A stretch of DNA of 64,000 nucleotides from Azospirillum sp. (GTDB taxonomy: Bacteria; Pseudomonadota; Alphaproteobacteria; Azospirillales; Azospirillaceae), in the NCBI GenBank assembly GCA_027486405.1, contig JAIXPD010000052.1, forward strand, positions 1-64,000. The letters run 5' to 3'. Numbering within the stretch: position 1 is the stretch's first letter; every line of letters begins with the position of its first letter. Under the pieces are notes generated by a model. The model ran no database searches. It was not told the origin of the DNA and saw only the letters and a program-made list of their open reading frames with translations. This document shows, piece by piece, positions 53,709 to 62,706 of the stretch. A program made the position numbers and the translations under genes.

Positions 53709-54389
53709 GTGATCCGTTTCGAACATGTCGGACTGCGCTACGGCGTCGAGTCGGAGGTGCTGCGCGACATCAGCTTCACCCTGACTCCCGGCTCCTTCCA
53801 CTTCATGACCGGGGCCAGCGGGGCAGGGAAATCGTCGCTGCTGAAGTTGATGTATCTGGCGCACCGGCCCTCGCGCGGGATCATCACCCTGTTCGGCCGC
53901 GACATGTCCCGCGTCACCCGCGCCGAATTGCCCGACCTGCGGCGGCAGATCGGCGTCGTCTTCCAGGATTTCGCCCTGCTCGACCATCTGTCGGCGCTGG
54001 ACAATGTGGCCTTGCCCCTGCGCATGGCCGGGGCGTCGGACGCCGACACGGCGGAGCACTGCACCGAGATTCTGCGCTGGGTCGGGTTGGGCAACCACCT
54101 GCACGCCAAGCCTTCCACCCTGTCGGGCGGGCAGCAGCAGCGGGTGGCCATCGCGCGTTCCGTCATCAACCGGCCCCGCCTGCTGCTGGCCGACGAGCCG
54201 ACCGGCAACGTCGATGATGGGATCGGCATGCGCCTGCTCTATCTGTTTGAGGAGTTGCACAAGCTCGGGACCACCGTGGTCATCGCCACCCACAACGAAA
54301 CCCTGATCCGGCGCTTCAACCACCCCCGCCTGCATCTGGACGGCGGACGGTTGCAGGTAGTTCCGGCCCACGGCGCGCGGGGGGGCTGA
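53709..54389 (+). CDS. ftsE: Cell-division ABC ATPase FtsE
   Basis: 226 residues. Walker A GASGAGKSSLLKLMYL, signature LSGGQQQRVAIAR and Walker B LLLADEPTGNVDD are as in FtsE, and the start IRFEHVGLRYG is typical. With FtsX it forms an inner-membrane complex that activates peptidoglycan hydrolases at division. The start is GTG 53709, where the family begins; the 117-base in-frame extension upstream has no homology and enters the repeat element. FtsX begins 3 bases after the stop. Confidence 0.93.
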   Translation: MIRFEHVGLRYGVESEVLRDISFTLTPGSFHFMTGASGAGKSSLLKLMYLAHRPSRGIITLFGRDMSRVTRAELPDLRRQIGVVFQDFALLDHLSALDNVALPLRMAGASDADTAEHCTEILRWVGLGNHLHAKPSTLSGGQQQRVAIARSVINRPRLLLADEPTGNVDDGIGMRLLYLFEELHKLGTTVVIATHNETLIRRFNHPRLHLDGGRLQVVPAHGARGG

Positions 54390-54392
54390 GCG

Positions 54393-55319
54393 ATGGGCCT
54401 GCCCCTGTTGCAGCGTCGACCGTCGGACATTCCGCTGGCCCGCGACCCGTCGGGGCGCTTTCTGGTCTGGATCACCGCCTTGATGGTGTATCTGGCCAGC
54501 CTGACCCTGGCCGGGGCCTTGACCGTGTCCGACATGGCCCGGCGGTGGGACAGCGGTCTGGCCGGTGGCCTGACCGTGCAGATCGCGCCGCTGCCCGGCA
54601 ACACCGGTGCGGCCCCCGGCGCGCCGCTGGCCCCGCTGGCCCCGCTCGACGAACGGGTGGAGGCGGCCTTGACCATTCTGCGCTCCGCCCCCGGGGTGAA
54701 ATCCGCCCAGGCGCTGACCGCTGCGGACACCGCGCGTCTGTTGGAACCCTGGCTGGGACCGGAAGCGGCCGATCCGCTGTTGCCGATGCCGCGCCTGATC
54801 GATGTGGTGACGGACGGCCCGGTGGATGTGGCCGGTCTGGCGGATCGGCTGAAATCCGCCGCCCCCGGGGCCACGCTGGACGATCACGCGGTGTGGCTGG
54901 CCGATCTGCGCTCCTTCACCGGGGCGGTGCATCTGGCGGCGCTGGGGCTGGTGGCGCTGATCGGCGGGGCCGGGGTGATGTCGGTGGTGTTTTCGGTGCG
55001 CGCCGGGTTGGCCATTCACCGCCATGTCGTCGAGCTTTTGCATCTGATGGGGGCGACCGACCGCTACATCGCCCGCCAGTTCGAACGCCATGTCGTGGCC
55101 TTGAGCCTGCGCGGCGGCAGCGTCGGCTTGGGCTTGGCGGTGCTGACGCTGATCGGCGTGCGGCACGCTGCCCACGGCCTGCGCGCCAGCCTGATGCCCG
55201 ATCTGACCCTGGCCGTCTGGCAATGGGCCTCGTTGGGGTTGGTCCCGCTGGCCGCCGCCACGCTGGCGCTGCTCACCGCGCGCTGGACCGTGCTGCGCAC
55301 GTTGGAGGCGATGCCGTGA
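54393..55319 (+). CDS. ftsX: Cell-division ABC permease FtsX
   Basis: 308 residues, four helices (about 25-45, 175-200, 230-255, 278-297), with the periplasmic loop after the first and the FtsX-type VVELLHLMGATDRYIARQF in the second half. It pairs with FtsE. The loop contains a short Ala-Pro-Leu repeat (54621-54650). Its stop overlaps the GTG of the next gene. Confidence 0.92.
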   Translation: MGLPLLQRRPSDIPLARDPSGRFLVWITALMVYLASLTLAGALTVSDMARRWDSGLAGGLTVQIAPLPGNTGAAPGAPLAPLAPLDERVEAALTILRSAPGVKSAQALTAADTARLLEPWLGPEAADPLLPMPRLIDVVTDGPVDVAGLADRLKSAAPGATLDDHAVWLADLRSFTGAVHLAALGLVALIGGAGVMSVVFSVRAGLAIHRHVVELLHLMGATDRYIARQFERHVVALSLRGGSVGLGLAVLTLIGVRHAAHGLRASLMPDLTLAVWQWASLGLVPLAAATLALLTARWTVLRTLEAMP

Positions 55320-55969
55320 GGAGCGTCTTTGCCCTGCGCCACGCCCGCTCCGGCTCGGTGACGCGCACCGTTCGCCGCGTCACCGCGCTGGCGATGCTGG
55401 TGGTGGGGCTGTGGGTGAGCGGGCTGGTCTGGTTCATCGGCGCGGTCCCGCGCCAACCACCCGACCCCGCCGACCCGCAAAGCCAACGCCCAACCGACGC
55501 CATCGTCGTGCTGACCGGCGGCAGCAACCGCCTCAGCGCCGGGTTGGAGCTTCTGGCCGCCGGGCGGGCGGGCAAGCTGTTCGTTTCCGGCGTCTATGAT
55601 GGGGTGGAGGTGCAGGAGCTGCTGCGCCTGTCCCGCCGCGCCCCGCGCGAAATGGAATGCTGCATCACGCTGGGCTATTCCGCCGACAGCACCATCGGCA
55701 ACGCCTATGAAACGGCGGATTGGGTGCGCGATCAGGGGGTGCGGTCGCTGCGGGTGGTGACGGCCAACTACCACATGCGCCGCAGCCTGCTGGAATTGTG
55801 GATGGCGATGCCGGATGTGGAATTGATTCCGCACCCGGTGGTCGCCCCCACCGTGCGTCTGGCCGATTGGTGGAAATGGCCGGGCAGCGCCAACCTGCTC
55901 ATCAACGAATACAACAAACTCCTGCTCACCTATGGCCGGGTGCTGATCTATCAGGCGGTGGAGCGTTGA
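55316..55969 (+). CDS. YdcF/ElyC-family (DUF218) membrane protein
   Basis: 217 residues. One N-terminal helix (ALAMLVVGLWVSGLVWFIGA) is followed by a DUF218 domain with DAIVVLTGGSNRLSAGLELL, LGYSADSTIGNAYETADWV and the late NEYNKLLLTYGR. Members act in envelope polysaccharide or lipid carrier metabolism. The start is GTG 55316 within the GTGA overlap with ftsX, so it is part of the ftsEX operon. Confidence 0.88.
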   Translation: MRSVFALRHARSGSVTRTVRRVTALAMLVVGLWVSGLVWFIGAVPRQPPDPADPQSQRPTDAIVVLTGGSNRLSAGLELLAAGRAGKLFVSGVYDGVEVQELLRLSRRAPREMECCITLGYSADSTIGNAYETADWVRDQGVRSLRVVTANYHMRRSLLELWMAMPDVELIPHPVVAPTVRLADWWKWPGSANLLINEYNKLLLTYGRVLIYQAVER

Positions 55970-56312
55970 CGGGGGATCACCCCGCCAATCTCCGGGTTTG
56001 GCCATGATTTTGTCTGCATGGCGGCCATGCGGCGTATCCATTGTCCCCACGATCGTCGGATTGTCCCTCTTTTCCGCCGTTTGGTCGGTGCGAAATCCGC
56101 CAGACCACCACCCAGAAAACGGTCAATATATTGGAATACATGGCTATTATTGTGAATGATTTGTGCGCAAGGGCAGCTTGTTGCCCAAAAGTTACATCCG
56201 ATATCGGAAATGTCATGGTGACAATTATGGAATTGACCCCGCCGCTGCGATGTTCATAATCCTGATTGTCTCGATTGTTCAGAGACACGAGCGCCCAATG
56301 ATGGAGGTTCCC
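55970..56312. other. AT-rich intergenic region before the DUF1127 gene
   Basis: 343 bases, clearly AT-richer than the rest (about 56090-56290). It holds a perfect palindrome TCCGATATCGGA at 56197-56208 and a small hairpin GGGCA-GCTTGT-TGCCC at 56171-56186. It probably contains the DUF1127 promoter and leader; nothing else was recognised. Confidence 0.55.
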
Positions 56313-56564
56313 ATGCGCCGCACCGAAGTGACCCGCCCCGGCCCGTTCGCGACCGTCGCCACCGGCGTCGGCAACGCCGACACCCGTGTCACCGGCGTTG
56401 GCAAGCGTGGCATGATCGCCCTGTTTGATTGGTTGCTGAGCATTGCGGAACGGCGTCGGCAACGGCGGGCGCTGTCCGGGTTGGACGAACACCAGCTCAA
56501 GGACATCGGGTTGAGCCGGGGCGACGTCGAACAGGAAATCACCAAGCCGTTCTGGCGGGGTTGA
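56313..56564 (+). CDS. DUF1127 domain protein
   Basis: 83 residues. The DUF1127 motif is at the C-terminus: RRRQRRALSGLDEHQLKDIG followed by LSRGDVEQE. The N-terminal 45 residues are a Val/Thr/Gly-rich leader. In alphaproteobacteria such small Arg-rich proteins bind RNA and affect phosphate or carbon metabolism. ATG 56313 was chosen because GGAGG lies 5 bases upstream; an ATG 15 bases earlier is weaker. The GNAT gene follows after 4 bases. Confidence 0.85.
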   Translation: MRRTEVTRPGPFATVATGVGNADTRVTGVGKRGMIALFDWLLSIAERRRQRRALSGLDEHQLKDIGLSRGDVEQEITKPFWRG

Positions 56565-56568
56565 TCCG

Positions 56569-57009
56569 ATGACGACGACCAACAGCACCCCCACCAGCGC
56601 GGTTGAATACGCGGTTGAACCCGATCTGACCGCCGACGCCTTCATCGACGTTCTGCACCGTTCCGGGTTGGCCGAACGCCGCCCGGTGGCGGACCGCCCA
56701 CGGGTGGAATCGATGCTGCGCAACGCCGGTCTGATCATCACCGCCCGTGTCGACGGTGCCTTGATCGGCGTCGCCCGTTCGATCACCGACTTCGTCTATT
56801 GCTGCTACCTGTCCGATCTCGCGGTTGACCGCGCGTTCCAGGGGCGGGGAATCGGCAAGGAGCTGATGCGCCGCACCCGCGACGCAATGGGCGAAGGAAC
56901 GATGTGCCTGCTGCTGTCGGCCCCCAAGGCCATCAGCTTTTACGAGGACGCCGGGTTGAAGCGGCACGAACAGGCCTTCCTGTTCACCGATCTGCCCCCG
57001 GCCCCCTGA
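56569..57009 (+). CDS. GNAT-family N-acetyltransferase
   Basis: 146 residues. Motif A (DLAVDRAFQGRGIGKELM) forms the acetyl-CoA pyrophosphate loop, with FYEDAGLKRH near the end. It is probably a cytoplasmic acetyltransferase for a small amine or protein. It is tightly linked to the DUF1127 gene (4-base gap). The substrate is unknown. Confidence 0.88.
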   Translation: MTTTNSTPTSAVEYAVEPDLTADAFIDVLHRSGLAERRPVADRPRVESMLRNAGLIITARVDGALIGVARSITDFVYCCYLSDLAVDRAFQGRGIGKELMRRTRDAMGEGTMCLLLSAPKAISFYEDAGLKRHEQAFLFTDLPPAP

Positions 57010-57181
57010 GCGATCACAGTCTGAACAACCACACACGCGAACCGCTGAACGAAGCGGCCTGACCTCACGGCCAGGCCCTTCCAGCCATCGACAGCCGACC
57101 GGCGGCCAACCGGCGGGATGATCCCGCCGGAACACGCGCGGCTGGCCGATTCACGCCCTGCCCTTCCTTTGCGGAGCCGTC

Positions 57182-58153
57182 ATGACCGACCTTGCCATTT
57201 CCTACGCCGATGTTGTGGCGGCGGCGGACCGCATCTCCGGCATCGCCCACCGCACGCCGGTGATGACCTCCACCACCGCCGACGCCCAAAGCGGCGCGCG
57301 GCTGTTCTTCAAATGCGAGAATTTCCAGCGGACCGGCGCGTTCAAGATCCGGGGAGCCGCCAACGCCATCGCCCAATTGCCCGCCGATCGGCGCGCGGCC
57401 GGGGTCGTCGCCTTTTCCTCCGGCAACCACGCCCAGGCCATCGCGCTGGCGGCCCGGTTGCAGGGGGTGACGTCGGTCATCGTGATGCCGCAGGACGCGC
57501 CCGAATCCAAGATCGCCGCCACCCGCGCCTATGGCGGCGAGGTGGTGCTGTACGACCGTTACGCCGGTCCGGCGGACCCGGTGGCCAACCGGCTGGTGGA
57601 AGAACGCGGGGCCACCCTGCTGCCGCCCTTCGACCATCCGCACATCATGGCCGGGCAAGGCACGGCGGTGAAGGAACTGATCGAGGAGGTCGGGCCGCTC
57701 GACGTCATCCTGGTCCCCACCAGCGGCGGCGGACTGCTGTCCGGCGCAGCGGTGACGGCGCAAGCGCTGTCCCCCGGTTGCCGGGTGATCGGGGTGGAGC
57801 CGGAGGCCGGCAACGACGCGCAGCAAAGCCTGCGCAGCGGTCGCATCGTCCGCATCGACGCGCCGCGCACCATCGCCGACGGCGCGCAGAGCCGCTGCGT
57901 CGGCCAACTCACCTTCCCGGTGATGCAACGGCTGGTGTCGGACATCGTCACCGCCACCGACGACGAACTGGTTGAAACCATGGGCTTCTTCGCCCGCAGC
58001 ATGAAAATCCTGGTGGAGCCGACCGGCTGCCTGGGCGCGGCGGTGGCCCTGGGCCGCAAGATCGATCTGGCGGGCCAGCGGGTCGGCGTCGTGCTGACCG
58101 GCGGCAACGTCGATCTGTCGCGCTTCGCCACGCTGGTGCACGCGGCGGCCTGA
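57182..58153 (+). CDS. Threonine/serine dehydratase (PLP fold II; serine racemase/hydroxyaspartate lyase-like)
   Basis: 323 residues. PLP lysine is Lys55 in TGAFKIRGA, with SSGNHAQAIA, TSGGGLLSGAA (phosphate-binding glycines) and VLTGGNVDL. It lacks a C-terminal regulatory ACT domain, as in catabolic threonine dehydratases, serine racemases and threo-3-hydroxyaspartate lyases. The function among these is undecided. CGGAG lies 6 bases before ATG 57182. A PhzF-type gene follows after 52 bases. Confidence 0.88.
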   Translation: MTDLAISYADVVAAADRISGIAHRTPVMTSTTADAQSGARLFFKCENFQRTGAFKIRGAANAIAQLPADRRAAGVVAFSSGNHAQAIALAARLQGVTSVIVMPQDAPESKIAATRAYGGEVVLYDRYAGPADPVANRLVEERGATLLPPFDHPHIMAGQGTAVKELIEEVGPLDVILVPTSGGGLLSGAAVTAQALSPGCRVIGVEPEAGNDAQQSLRSGRIVRIDAPRTIADGAQSRCVGQLTFPVMQRLVSDIVTATDDELVETMGFFARSMKILVEPTGCLGAAVALGRKIDLAGQRVGVVLTGGNVDLSRFATLVHAAA

Positions 58154-58205
58154 CCGCGCCCCGTCCTTCCCCCTTTTTTCCCATCGCCCCTTCAGGGAGC
58201 CACCC

Positions 58206-58997
58206 ATGCGCTTACCCATCTATCAGGTTGATGCCTTCACCGACCGCGTGTTCGCGGGCAACCCGGCGGCGGTCGTGCCGTTGGACCAGTGGCTGCCCGA
58301 CGACCAGCTTCTCGCCATCGCGGCGGAAAACAACCTGTCGGAGACCGCCTTCTTCGTCCGGCACGAGGATGTGTTTGAAATCCGCTGGTTCACCCCGGCG
58401 GTTGAGGTGGAGTTGTGCGGTCACGCCACGCTCGCCACCTCCTTCGTCATCGCCACCCTGCTGGAACCGGGGCGGACGCGGATGGATTACCTGACCCGCC
58501 AGGCCGGGACCCTGACGGTGACGCGCGAGGGCGATGTCTTCACCCTGGATTTTCCCTGCCGCCCGCCGGTCCCGACCGACGATCCCCTGCCCGCCCTGCG
58601 CGCCGCGCTCGGCGGTCCCGTGCCGGAGGCCATCTTTGACGGGCGCGATTATCTGGTCGTGTACCGCAGCGAGGAGGAGGTGCGCGCGCTGACCCCCGAC
58701 ATGATGGCGCTGGCCAAGATCGACACACACGCGGTGTGCGTCACCGCGCCGGGCCGCGACGGGGTGGATTTCGTCTCCCGCCTGTTCGCCCCGGCCCAGG
58801 GCATCCCGGAGGATCCCGTCACCGGCTCCACCCACTGCACGCTGATTCCCTATTGGGCGGAACGGCTGGGCAAGACCACGCTGGTCGCGCGGCAGGTGTC
58901 GGCCCGTGGCGGCGATCTGGCCTGCGCGCTGGCGGGCGACCGGGTGACAATCGGCGGCAAGGGCGTGCTGTATCTGGAAGGCACGATCACCGTCTGA
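58206..58997 (+). CDS. PhzF-family isomerase
   Basis: 263 residues. It starts [20 protein letters not shown] and has the catalytic Glu in [10 protein letters not shown], then [18 protein letters not shown] and [15 protein letters not shown]. These are the hallmarks of PhzF proteins, which share a diaminopimelate-epimerase fold. Most family members are not in phenazine pathways, and there are no phz genes here, so a housekeeping isomerase is likely. AGGGAG lies 6 bases before ATG 58206. Confidence 0.92.
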   Translation: MRLPIYQVDAFTDRVFAGNPAAVVPLDQWLPDDQLLAIAAENNLSETAFFVRHEDVFEIRWFTPAVEVELCGHATLATSFVIATLLEPGRTRMDYLTRQAGTLTVTREGDVFTLDFPCRPPVPTDDPLPALRAALGGPVPEAIFDGRDYLVVYRSEEEVRALTPDMMALAKIDTHAVCVTAPGRDGVDFVSRLFAPAQGIPEDPVTGSTHCTLIPYWAERLGKTTLVARQVSARGGDLACALAGDRVTIGGKGVLYLEGTITV

Positions 58998-59155
58998 CCG
59001 GGTGGCAAGGTCGGGCCGCAAAGCCGGCCAGTCCGGGAGGGTCGGCAATACCCAATCGCAGCGCTGCGATTTGTGCGGTGGGAATCCGGGGGCGAACGCG
59101 GTATGACTGGCCGCTTGTTCGTCCCCGTTCCCGTTCGACCTTGCCGGAAACCGTC

Positions 59156-61249
59156 ATGCTGACCGCCCCCCACCTGTTCGCCCACCGTCCCGACCGGAGC
59201 GTGCGCCCGAAGCCCGCGCCGTTCCTGCCGATGTCGCGGGCGGAGATGGACCGGCTGGGCTGGGACCAGTGCGACGTCATCATCGTCACCGGCGACGCCT
59301 ATGTCGATCACCCCAGCTTTGGCATGGCGATCATCGGGCGGCTGCTGGAATCGCAGGGCCTGCGCGTCGGCATCATCGCGCAACCGGATTGGAGCAGCGC
59401 CGACGCCTTCCGCGTTCTGGGCGCGCCACGCCTGTTCTGGGGCGTGACCGGCGGCAACATGGATTCGATGGTGAATCACTACACCGCCGACCGCCGCCTG
59501 CGCCACAACGACAGCTACACCCCCAACGACGAGGGCGGGAAGCGGCCAGACCGCGCCGTCACCGTCTACGCCCAACGCTGCCGCGAAGCCTTCAAGGGCA
59601 TCCCCGTGGTGCTGGGCGGCATCGAAGCGTCCCTGCGCCGCATCGCCCAATACGACCATTGGAGCGAGAAGATACGCCGCTCCGTCCTGATGGATTCCAA
59701 GGCCGACATGCTGGTCTACGGCAACGCCGAACGCGCGATCATCGAGATCGCGCAACGCGCGCTGGCCGGGGAATCGATCCGCGAGATGACCGACATTCGC
59801 GGCACCGCCATCATGCGCAGTGGTGTGCCGGAGGGTTGGACCGAGATCGACAGCAGCTCCATCGACGACCCGACCGTCACCGTGTCGCCGCGCGCGCCGG
59901 GGGCCGACCGCATGGTGGTGCGCCTGCCCTCCTATGAGCAGGTCAGCGCCGACAAGGTGCTGTACGCCCACGCCAGCCGGATCCTGCACCAGGAAAGCAA
60001 CCCCGGCAACGCCCGCGCCCTGATCCAGCGCCATGGCGAGCGCGAGGTGTGGCTGAACCCGCCGCCGATCCCGCTGGAAACCAACGAGATGGACGGGGTG
60101 TATGACCTCGCCTACGCCCGCGCGCCGCACCCGGTCTATGGCGACGCGCGCATTCCGGCGTGGGAGATGATCCGCTTTTCGGTCAACATCATGCGCGGTT
60201 GCTTTGGCGGCTGCTCCTTCTGCTCGATCACCGAGCATGAGGGCCGGATCATCCAAAGCCGCTCCGAAGCCTCCATCCTGCGCGAGATCGAGCTGATCCG
60301 CGACAAGACCAAGGGCTTCACCGGCACGATTTCCGACATGGGCGGGCCGACCGCCAACATGTATCGGCTGGCCTGCAAGGACAAGGAAACCGAATCGGTC
60401 TGCCGCCGCCCGTCCTGCGTCTTCCCCGACATCTGCAAGAATCTGAACACCGACCATTCCTCGCTGGTGCAGCTCTACCGCAAGGCGCGCGCCGTGCCGG
60501 GGGTGAAGAAAATCCACATCGCGTCCGGCCTGCGTTATGACCTCGCGGTGCGGAATCCGGAATATGTGAAGGAACTCGTCACCCACCATGTCGGCGGCTA
60601 TCTGAAGATCGCGCCCGAACACACCGAACCGGGGCCGCTGGGCAAGATGATGAAGCCCGGCATCGGGGCCTATGACGAGTTCAAGCGGATGTTCGACAAG
60701 GCCGCGAAGGAGGCCGGGAAAAAGCTCTACCTCATCCCCTATTTCATCGCCGCCCACCCCGGCACGACGGATGAGGACATGATGAATCTGGCCCTGTGGC
60801 TGAAACGGAACGGCTTCAAGGCCGATCAGGTGCAAACCTTCCTGCCCTCGCCGATGTCGCTGGCGACCGCCATGTACCACAGCGAACGCAACCCCCTGCG
60901 CCCGGTCCGCCGCACCGGGTCGGAGGAGGTGCAGACCGCCAAGGGCCTGCGCCAGCGCCGCCTGCACAAGGCGTTCCTGCGCTACCACGACCCGGACAAC
61001 TGGCCGATCCTGCGCGACGCCCTGAAGGCGATGGGCCGCAGCGACCTGATCGGCCCGGGCGACCACCAACTCATCCCGGCGTGGCAGCCGGTGGGGGCGA
61101 CCGCCAAGCCGCGCGAAACCGGACCGAAGGGCGGCGGCCTGAAAAGCACCGCGCAGGCCGGCAACGGCCCCAAGCCGGGCAGCAAGGGAACCACCTTCCT
61201 GACCCAGCAGGCGGGCAAGGGGCGGCGCAGCACCGGCCCGCGCCGCTGA
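59156..61249 (+). CDS. YgiQ-family radical SAM protein
   Basis: 697 residues. The radical SAM cluster motif is CFGGCSFC ([20 protein letters not shown]). The N-terminal domain reads [20 protein letters not shown], and [20 protein letters not shown] and FVQ-type C-terminal motifs ([18 protein letters not shown]) match the UPF0313/YgiQ family of unknown reaction. The last 60 residues are Gly-, Lys- and Thr-rich and look disordered. ATG 59156 has GGAAA upstream and is where the family begins. Confidence 0.93.
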   Translation: MLTAPHLFAHRPDRSVRPKPAPFLPMSRAEMDRLGWDQCDVIIVTGDAYVDHPSFGMAIIGRLLESQGLRVGIIAQPDWSSADAFRVLGAPRLFWGVTGGNMDSMVNHYTADRRLRHNDSYTPNDEGGKRPDRAVTVYAQRCREAFKGIPVVLGGIEASLRRIAQYDHWSEKIRRSVLMDSKADMLVYGNAERAIIEIAQRALAGESIREMTDIRGTAIMRSGVPEGWTEIDSSSIDDPTVTVSPRAPGADRMVVRLPSYEQVSADKVLYAHASRILHQESNPGNARALIQRHGEREVWLNPPPIPLETNEMDGVYDLAYARAPHPVYGDARIPAWEMIRFSVNIMRGCFGGCSFCSITEHEGRIIQSRSEASILREIELIRDKTKGFTGTISDMGGPTANMYRLACKDKETESVCRRPSCVFPDICKNLNTDHSSLVQLYRKARAVPGVKKIHIASGLRYDLAVRNPEYVKELVTHHVGGYLKIAPEHTEPGPLGKMMKPGIGAYDEFKRMFDKAAKEAGKKLYLIPYFIAAHPGTTDEDMMNLALWLKRNGFKADQVQTFLPSPMSLATAMYHSERNPLRPVRRTGSEEVQTAKGLRQRRLHKAFLRYHDPDNWPILRDALKAMGRSDLIGPGDHQLIPAWQPVGATAKPRETGPKGGGLKSTAQAGNGPKPGSKGTTFLTQQAGKGRRSTGPRR

Positions 61250-61261
61250 TCTCGACGTGCC

Positions 61262-61294
61262 CCCGACGGCGGCGGGAAACCGCCGCCCGTCGGG
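61262..61294. terminator. Hairpin between convergent genes
   Basis: A 14-bp GC-rich stem (61262-61275 with 61280-61294, one bulged C) with GAAA loop lies 12 bases after the YgiQ stop and 25 before the next minus-strand stop. No T run is present, so the call rests on position and stem. Confidence 0.55.
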
Positions 61295-61319
61295 CGTGAA
61301 AGCGGTCAGGGCAAACCGG

Positions 61320-61736
61320 TCAGGGCGCGGAAATCACCAGGGTTTCGTAAGCGACCTCAACGCTTTCCACCGCCACCTCGTTGCCGTCCTCGGCGCTGGT
61401 GGCTTGCGCGCCCGTCCCGGTCAGGCTGGTCGCCACCGCGTTGCCCAGGGTCCAACGCAGCGTCGCCGCTCCGGTCGGGTCAAGCCGATCCACCAGAAGT
61501 GTGCAAGGGTCGGCACCGCCATCGCGCACCGACGCGGCCCAGGCCCGCGCGTCGTCGCCCGCAATCACCCCCTGAAGCAACGTCACCACCCCTGCGCCCG
61601 TTGGGGCCGAGCCGGGCAGGCCGACGACCAACCCGCGCGCGTCCTGAAACACCGGCTGCCCCGGAACCCCCGTCACCCGATAGCCACCGGTCGCCGCGCC
61701 GTCCTGCGCCTGGATCCCTTGCGTCTGGTTGGTCAT
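61320..61736 (-). CDS. Phage-tail-tube-like (T4 gp19/eCIS tube family) protein
   Basis: 138 residues. The pattern GLPGSAPTGAGVVTLLQGVI, then LLVDRLDPTGAATLRWTLG and the end GNEVAVESVEVAYETLVIS follows the gp19-type tail-tube fold (PG-loop, LxxG turn, rW.l..a, EvaiEtlelayE). The divergence is large, so homology is moderate confidence. No sheath, baseplate or other tail genes are near, so this is not part of a visible contractile system. The start is ATG 61736 (MTNQTQGIQAQDGAATGGYR). The next gene is a methyltransferase. Confidence 0.5.
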   Translation of the reverse strand: MTNQTQGIQAQDGAATGGYRVTGVPGQPVFQDARGLVVGLPGSAPTGAGVVTLLQGVIAGDDARAWAASVRDGGADPCTLLVDRLDPTGAATLRWTLGNAVATSLTGTGAQATSAEDGNEVAVESVEVAYETLVISAP

Positions 61737-61824
61737 GATCGCCCCATTTGCATCGCCAAGGTTGCAACGGTAGCGCAGAGGGGCCGGATCGGACAAGGAT
61801 GCCACACACGATTGGCCCCAGGCT

Positions 61825-62706
61825 TCACCCCCCGGCAAAGCGCGGCGTGCAGGCGCGCCGACAGGGGTGTTCGTCGACGTCCAGCACCGGCAGCAGGCCG
61901 GACAGGCGGGCGTTGGCGGATTTGGGGATGCAGAGCAGGTTGATGCCCATGCCACGGGCGTGGATGCGGGTTCCGTCGTCGACGAAGCCGGTGGCGTAGA
62001 GCGGTTCGCTCACGCCGAAGACGTTCGCCGGGTTGTGGAAGGACGGCAGGAACCAATAGCACTCGTAATCCAGGCTGTGCAGCGTTTCCAACAGGTTGCG
62101 CGACTGGTCCAGCCGGTCGTTTTCCACATAGAGCGCCGGGCGGTGGGTGGCCAGCACGCCGCGCGCGCCGGTCAACACCTCGGCCTCCATCCCCTCCACG
62201 TCGATCTTGATGAAGCGCAGCTTGGGGTGGGTGAAGGCGGCGTCGAGGCGCTGGATCGGAACCGGGCGGTTGCCGGGCAGATCGGCCAGCGCCAGCGCGC
62301 CGTAATTGCCCTCCGCCTCCATCGCCACGTCGGCGATCATCAGGGTTTCGTCGCGGGCACCCAGGCCGCCTTGAACGGCGTCCACCCAGGTCAGGCTGTT
62401 CAGGGCCAGATTGGCGCAGAGGGTTTGAAAGTTCAGCCGCACCGGCTCAAAGGCCAGCACCCGCCCGGTCGGGCCGACCATGCGGGCCAATGGGACGGTG
62501 TGCGCGCCGATGTTCGCACCGACATCGATCACCACGTCGCCGGGCCGCAGGAACTGACGGAACAGCGCCACCTCCTGCTCGAAATACTCGCCGTAATAGT
62601 CGAGCGAGCGTCCGACGATGGAATCATGGCGGTTGACCAGCATGTGGCCGTGGCGGGTGGCGATCAGGCGGTTGTCGCCGCGCTCGCCCAACAAATCCAT
62701 CGTCAT
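61825..62706 (-). CDS. FkbM-family methyltransferase
   Basis: 293 residues. The SAM site is VVIDVGANIGAHTVPLARMV; FEPVRLNFQTLCANLALN and FIKIDVEGMEAEVLTGA are the FkbM hallmarks. Such enzymes O-methylate sugars or other small molecules, often in surface polysaccharide clusters. ATG 62706 overlaps the stop of the glycosyltransferase-like gene (62703), so translation is coupled. GGAGAAG lies about 7 bases upstream. Confidence 0.92.
   Translation of the reverse strand: MTMDLLGERGDNRLIATRHGHMLVNRHDSIVGRSLDYYGEYFEQEVALFRQFLRPGDVVIDVGANIGAHTVPLARMVGPTGRVLAFEPVRLNFQTLCANLALNSLTWVDAVQGGLGARDETLMIADVAMEAEGNYGALALADLPGNRPVPIQRLDAAFTHPKLRFIKIDVEGMEAEVLTGARGVLATHRPALYVENDRLDQSRNLLETLHSLDYECYWFLPSFHNPANVFGVSEPLYATGFVDDGTRIHARGMGINLLCIPKSANARLSGLLPVLDVDEHPCRRACTPRFAGG

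Noticed and set aside
58206..58997. Phenazine biosynthesis locus
   Set aside because: Only a PhzF-family gene is present; the family is mostly unrelated to phenazine and no other phz gene is near.
61320..61736. Prophage or contractile injection system
   Set aside because: Only one tail-tube-like gene is present; flanking genes are housekeeping or glycan-related and no integrase or attachment site is seen.
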